NCBI GenBank assembly: GCA_023229175.1
Contig: JALNZV010000002.1
Location: 62,001 to 126,000, forward strand
Source: Tissierellaceae bacterium
GTDB taxonomy: Bacteria > Bacillota > Clostridia > Tissierellales > Tissierellaceae
DNA length: 64,000 bases
Reading direction: 5' to 3'
Positions within the stretch are counted from its first letter, which is position 1. Every line of letters starts with the position of its first letter. Of this stretch, positions 61,963 through 64,000 are shown piece by piece. The translations under genes were made by a program, and so were the position numbers. The notes beneath the pieces were generated by a model. The model did not search any database. It was given only the letters and a program-made list of their open reading frames with translations, and was not told the origin of the DNA.

Positions 61963-63537
61963 ATGTGTAAAAAATTAATATTTAATAAATCTTTAATATT
62001 TATATTATTATTTACTATATTATTTAATTTTATAACTATACCAAAAAAAGTTAATGCAGAAGCTTTAACAATGTCTTATGGTTTGTATATGTTTTTAGCA
62101 GCAGCTTATGCGGCAGGATTAACTTATGTTGGTGTTACATCAGTAAAGGAATTGTCAGCTGAAGGTAAACTTATGTATGATGAGTTTATGAAGGAATTAG
62201 ATAATTTACCAGAATATGACCCAGAAAGACCACCAAACGAACCACAAAAGCCACCCGGTGGAAGTAATTGGGCTAAATTTGCTTTAGGTGGACTATTAGG
62301 CTTTAATACTGCAAGAAGTTTTAGAAATTTAGTTGATAATGTTAAAGATTTTTTTAACCTTCTTTCTTCTACAAATGGTCATGATGTATATTATCCGGGC
62401 TCAACTATTATTAGTAGGAATGATGATTTTACCGTTCGTCCTAAATCAGTTTCTGGAAAATTTTCACATTCTGGTAATTTAGTTATGACTTGGGGTCAAA
62501 ATATTTTTATTGCAAGAGTTGATAATCTTCAACTTGTTTCTTTTACTATAAATGGTCATGAGTTTTTCCCTAAACCTCCATTTTATAATTTGACTGAGAT
62601 AAAGGGAGAAAATGAAAAAATTTTATCTTTTTATGTTAGTACTGATTTAAACGAAGTTTCTATTTTTAATTCTGGTTATCGTAGATTAAAAGATATTAAT
62701 ATAAGAAAATATTTAATTAAAGATGTTACCCCTCCATCTGATGATTTTTTTGATGATTATTTGGAAAATATTGGTTTTTACAAAGATAATAATAGTTATA
62801 TAAATTCTAATAATCCTGATGATATTAAACCAGTTTTACCAAAATTTGACTACTCAAAATTACCTGAAGATAAATTAAAATCTAATCCCGATGGTACATT
62901 GACATATGAAGGTACAGAAGATGATTTAATAGATGATTTATTAAATACAATAAATCCTAATGATATGTTTGAAATTGACCCATTATCAAATCCTTTACCT
63001 ACTCCAATACCTATACCCGAAGGTGGAGGATTTATTATACCAACTGCTGACCCTGGTGGCAATCCTGACCCTGGAGAAAATCCTGACCCTGGAGAGAACC
63101 CTGACCCTGGTGGCAATCCTGACCCTGGAGAAAATCCTGACCCTGGAGAGAACCCTGACCCTGGTGGCAATCCTGACCCTGGAGAAAATCCTGACCCTGG
63201 AGAGAACCCTGACCCTGGTGGCAATCCTGACCCTGGTGGAATGTTAGATACTGATGTAGATGTAGATTTAGATGTAGATAAATTAAAAAAACCTAGACAA
63301 TGGAGTCTTAAGTTCCCCTTTTCGATACCCTGGGATTTGGCACGTGTAATTGGATTATTCTCACATTCGCCAGAGGAACCGGACCTTGGTATAAATATTG
63401 ATACAAGCTATCTAAAACTTAACTATGATATAGATTTAGATCTAATTGGTTTACCAATAAGATTTTTACGGTATGTTGCTACGGCATTCTTTGTATTTTG
63501 GTTGGCAGGTAAAACTAGGGACGTGATTAAATGGTAA
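61963..63537 (+). CDS. Large surface protein, pIII-like adsorption protein
   Basis: 524 residues. A signal peptide (1 to about 32, ending VNA) is followed by a second hydrophobic stretch and then strand-rich domains (residues about 75-300) with no family I recognise. Residues 365-424 are Gly-Asn/Glu-Pro-Asp-Pro repeats, a flexible linker. The C-terminal 40 residues hold a membrane anchor (FLRYVATAFFVFWLAG). This matches the pIII layout: secreted, N-terminal receptor-binding part, linker, C-terminal anchor in the coat tip. AGGGGG precedes the ATG. The receptor cannot be inferred, and host range would lie in the N-terminal part. Confidence 0.8.
   Translation: MCKKLIFNKSLIFILLFTILFNFITIPKKVNAEALTMSYGLYMFLAAAYAAGLTYVGVTSVKELSAEGKLMYDEFMKELDNLPEYDPERPPNEPQKPPGGSNWAKFALGGLLGFNTARSFRNLVDNVKDFFNLLSSTNGHDVYYPGSTIISRNDDFTVRPKSVSGKFSHSGNLVMTWGQNIFIARVDNLQLVSFTINGHEFFPKPPFYNLTEIKGENEKILSFYVSTDLNEVSIFNSGYRRLKDINIRKYLIKDVTPPSDDFFDDYLENIGFYKDNNSYINSNNPDDIKPVLPKFDYSKLPEDKLKSNPDGTLTYEGTEDDLIDDLLNTINPNDMFEIDPLSNPLPTPIPIPEGGGFIIPTADPGGNPDPGENPDPGENPDPGGNPDPGENPDPGENPDPGGNPDPGENPDPGENPDPGGNPDPGGMLDTDVDVDLDVDKLKKPRQWSLKFPFSIPWDLARVIGLFSHSPEEPDLGINIDTSYLKLNYDIDLDLIGLPIRFLRYVATAFFVFWLAGKTRDVIKW
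63055..63234 (+). repeat. In-frame 54-bp tandem repeats (PDPGxN linker)
   Basis: Three exact 54-base units (63055-63108, 63109-63162, 63163-63216) plus one further 18-base piece. Each unit is three 18-base pieces encoding GGNPDP, GENPDP and GENPDP. They lie inside the pIII-like gene, are in frame, and are not CRISPR repeats. Near identity suggests recent expansion. Confidence 0.95.
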
Positions 63538-63788
63538 TGAATTTTATATTTGCAGTATTAAACAAATTAATAGGTATCATGGAAACAATGGCAGACTTTT
63601 TTTATAGTTTGTTACCCAACTCTCCATTTACTATTATAGAAAATAGCGAATTTAATGGCCTAATAGCACAAATTAATTATTTTATACCAATATATGAATT
63701 TGTAGCTATTATGGAAGGTTGGCTAATAGCCATCAGTGTTTGGTATATATACTCGATATTCGCACGTTGGATAAAGGCTATACAATAG
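63537..63788 (+). CDS. Membrane protein, pVI-like minor coat candidate
   Basis: About 83 residues from the ATG at 63537, which overlaps the previous stop in TAATG; an ATG two codons earlier is possible. Two or three hydrophobic segments are visible (MNFIFAVLNKLIG, YFIPIYEFVAIMEG, WLIAISVWYIYSIF). In Ff phages gene VI (112 residues, three helices) follows gene III and makes the virion end with it. Position, coupling and topology agree, but sequence similarity is not evident. Confidence 0.7.
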   Translation: MNFIFAVLNKLIGIMETMADFFYSLLPNSPFTIIENSEFNGLIAQINYFIPIYEFVAIMEGWLIAISVWYIYSIFARWIKAIQ

Positions 63789-63798
63789 GAGTGATAAT

Positions 63799-64000
63799 AT
63801 GATATGGCTTTATTCTGGTACTCCTGGTAGTGGTAAATCCTATCATGCCGTATATGATATATTAAAAAAAGTACGAAGAAAAAAGAAAAATAAAGTAATA
63901 GCAAATTTCCCTCTATTGCTTAAAAAGGATAATCAAAAGGATAATTTTATTTATATAGATAACTCGGAATTAACCATAGAATATTTAGAAAATTATGCTA
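63799..64000 (+). CDS. Zot-domain morphogenesis ATPase (pI-like), 5' part only
   Basis: The frame begins at the ATG at 63799 with TAGGAGTG upstream and runs off the window after 67 residues. It opens with MIWLYSGTPGSGKSYHAV, a Walker A motif at residues 6-14, typical of Zot/pI proteins that power filament assembly and export through the cytoplasmic membrane. The following KKKNKVIANFPLLLKK agrees with Zot, where a NxP segment follows the P-loop. The rest of the domain, including the membrane helix and outside part, is not visible. Zot is the most reliable inovirus marker, so this supports the whole block. Confidence 0.88.
   Translation, partial: MIWLYSGTPGSGKSYHAVYDILKKVRRKKKNKVIANFPLLLKKDNQKDNFIYIDNSELTIEYLENYA

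Larger units (their letters stand above)
59571..64000 (+). mobile_element. Putative inovirus (filamentous phage) prophage, left part
   Basis: The block starts at a tRNA-Lys fragment and switches coding strand, base composition and gene style. It contains an XRE repressor and a plus-strand run of small genes: a putative ssDNA-binding protein, two tiny membrane proteins, a pVIII-like coat protein with signal peptide, an intrinsic terminator, a large anchored pIII-like protein, a pVI-like protein and a Zot/pI ATPase. The order equals V-VII-IX-VIII-III-VI-I of the Ff phages. Replication initiator, integrase and right end are beyond the window, so completeness and mobility are unknown. Confidence 0.88.

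Noticed and set aside
62850..63224. Minus-strand frame encoding Pro/Gly/Ser repeats (PPGSGFSPGSG)
   Set aside because: It is the antisense of the in-frame tandem repeats in the pIII-like gene; open only because the repeat has no stop codons on that strand.
63055..63234. Regular repeats that could suggest a CRISPR array
   Set aside because: Units are contiguous without spacers, multiples of 18 bases and in frame inside a coding sequence.

Overview
The window reads as a low-GC, spore-forming Firmicute of the Clostridia/Tissierellia type. The evidence is A+T-rich codon use, strong AGGAGG-type ribosome sites with frequent TTG/GTG starts, a GerMN sporulation/germination lipoprotein, a BMP-type nucleoside transporter, a VanW protein and a cobalamin riboswitch. 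The genus is an inference and I do not name it. From position 1 to about 59.3 kb almost every gene is on the minus strand. At 59.57 kb a foreign, even more A+T-rich block begins, mostly on the plus strand, and it runs off the right edge.

Region by region. 1-5.8 kb: a truncated Na/phosphate cotransporter, tRNA methyltransferase TrmL, a Cof-type phosphatase, and a BtuFCD cobalamin importer behind a cobalamin riboswitch with its own intrinsic terminator. 5.8-13 kb: DUF2225, VanW/G5, an extended FtsA-like ATPase, endonuclease III, DUF503, glycine C-acetyltransferase and QueG. 13-18.3 kb: RodA, NudC, thymidine kinase, a cyclophilin lipoprotein, DUF1667 and a MATE exporter. 18.3-24 kb: a chemoreceptor, a hybrid kinase with REC and Hpt domains, a divergent OmpR-type regulator and methionine aminopeptidase. 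24-35.8 kb: a Zn/Cd P-type ATPase with a metalloregulator-like operator, a nitroreductase, a PAP2 phosphatase, a UvrD-like helicase, a tiny N/K/Q/E-rich protein, the GerMN lipoprotein and an FtsX-type ABC exporter.

35.7-43.5 kb is a complete oligopeptide ABC operon (OppABCDF order A-B-C-D-F) with two unusual insertions. OppC carries about seven RCC1-type repeats in its first extracytoplasmic loop, and OppF carries about 180 residues of coiled coil between Walker A and the Q-loop. 44.7-58.3 kb is a DeoR-headed catabolic island. It holds a BMP/PnrA-type nucleoside-like importer, an MTA/SAH-deaminase-like amidohydrolase, an LsrF-like aldolase, a zinc dehydrogenase, an FGGY kinase, a UbiD decarboxylase, an aldehyde dehydrogenase and an LpdD-like small protein. 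Together they look like an uncharacterised route for importing and dismantling a nucleoside- or sugar-like compound. GalE and GalU flank the two metabolic blocks.

59,571-64,000 is the left part of what I interpret as an integrated filamentous phage (inovirus) in a Gram-positive host. A 3' fragment of a tRNA-Lys(CTT) gene marks the attachment site. It is followed by a DUF2726 gene, an XRE repressor with a near-perfect sigma-A promoter and palindromic operators, and then a run of small genes. Their order matches the Ff (M13/f1) order V-VII-IX-VIII-terminator-III-VI-I: a small putative ssDNA-binding protein, two tiny membrane proteins, a pVIII-like major coat protein, an intrinsic terminator, a large anchored pIII-like protein with proline/aspartate/glycine repeats, a pVI-like membrane protein, and a Zot/pI ATPase cut by the window end. 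A strong hairpin in front of the ssDNA-binding gene is a candidate origin or packaging signal. The replication initiator, any integrase and the right attachment site must lie beyond the window.
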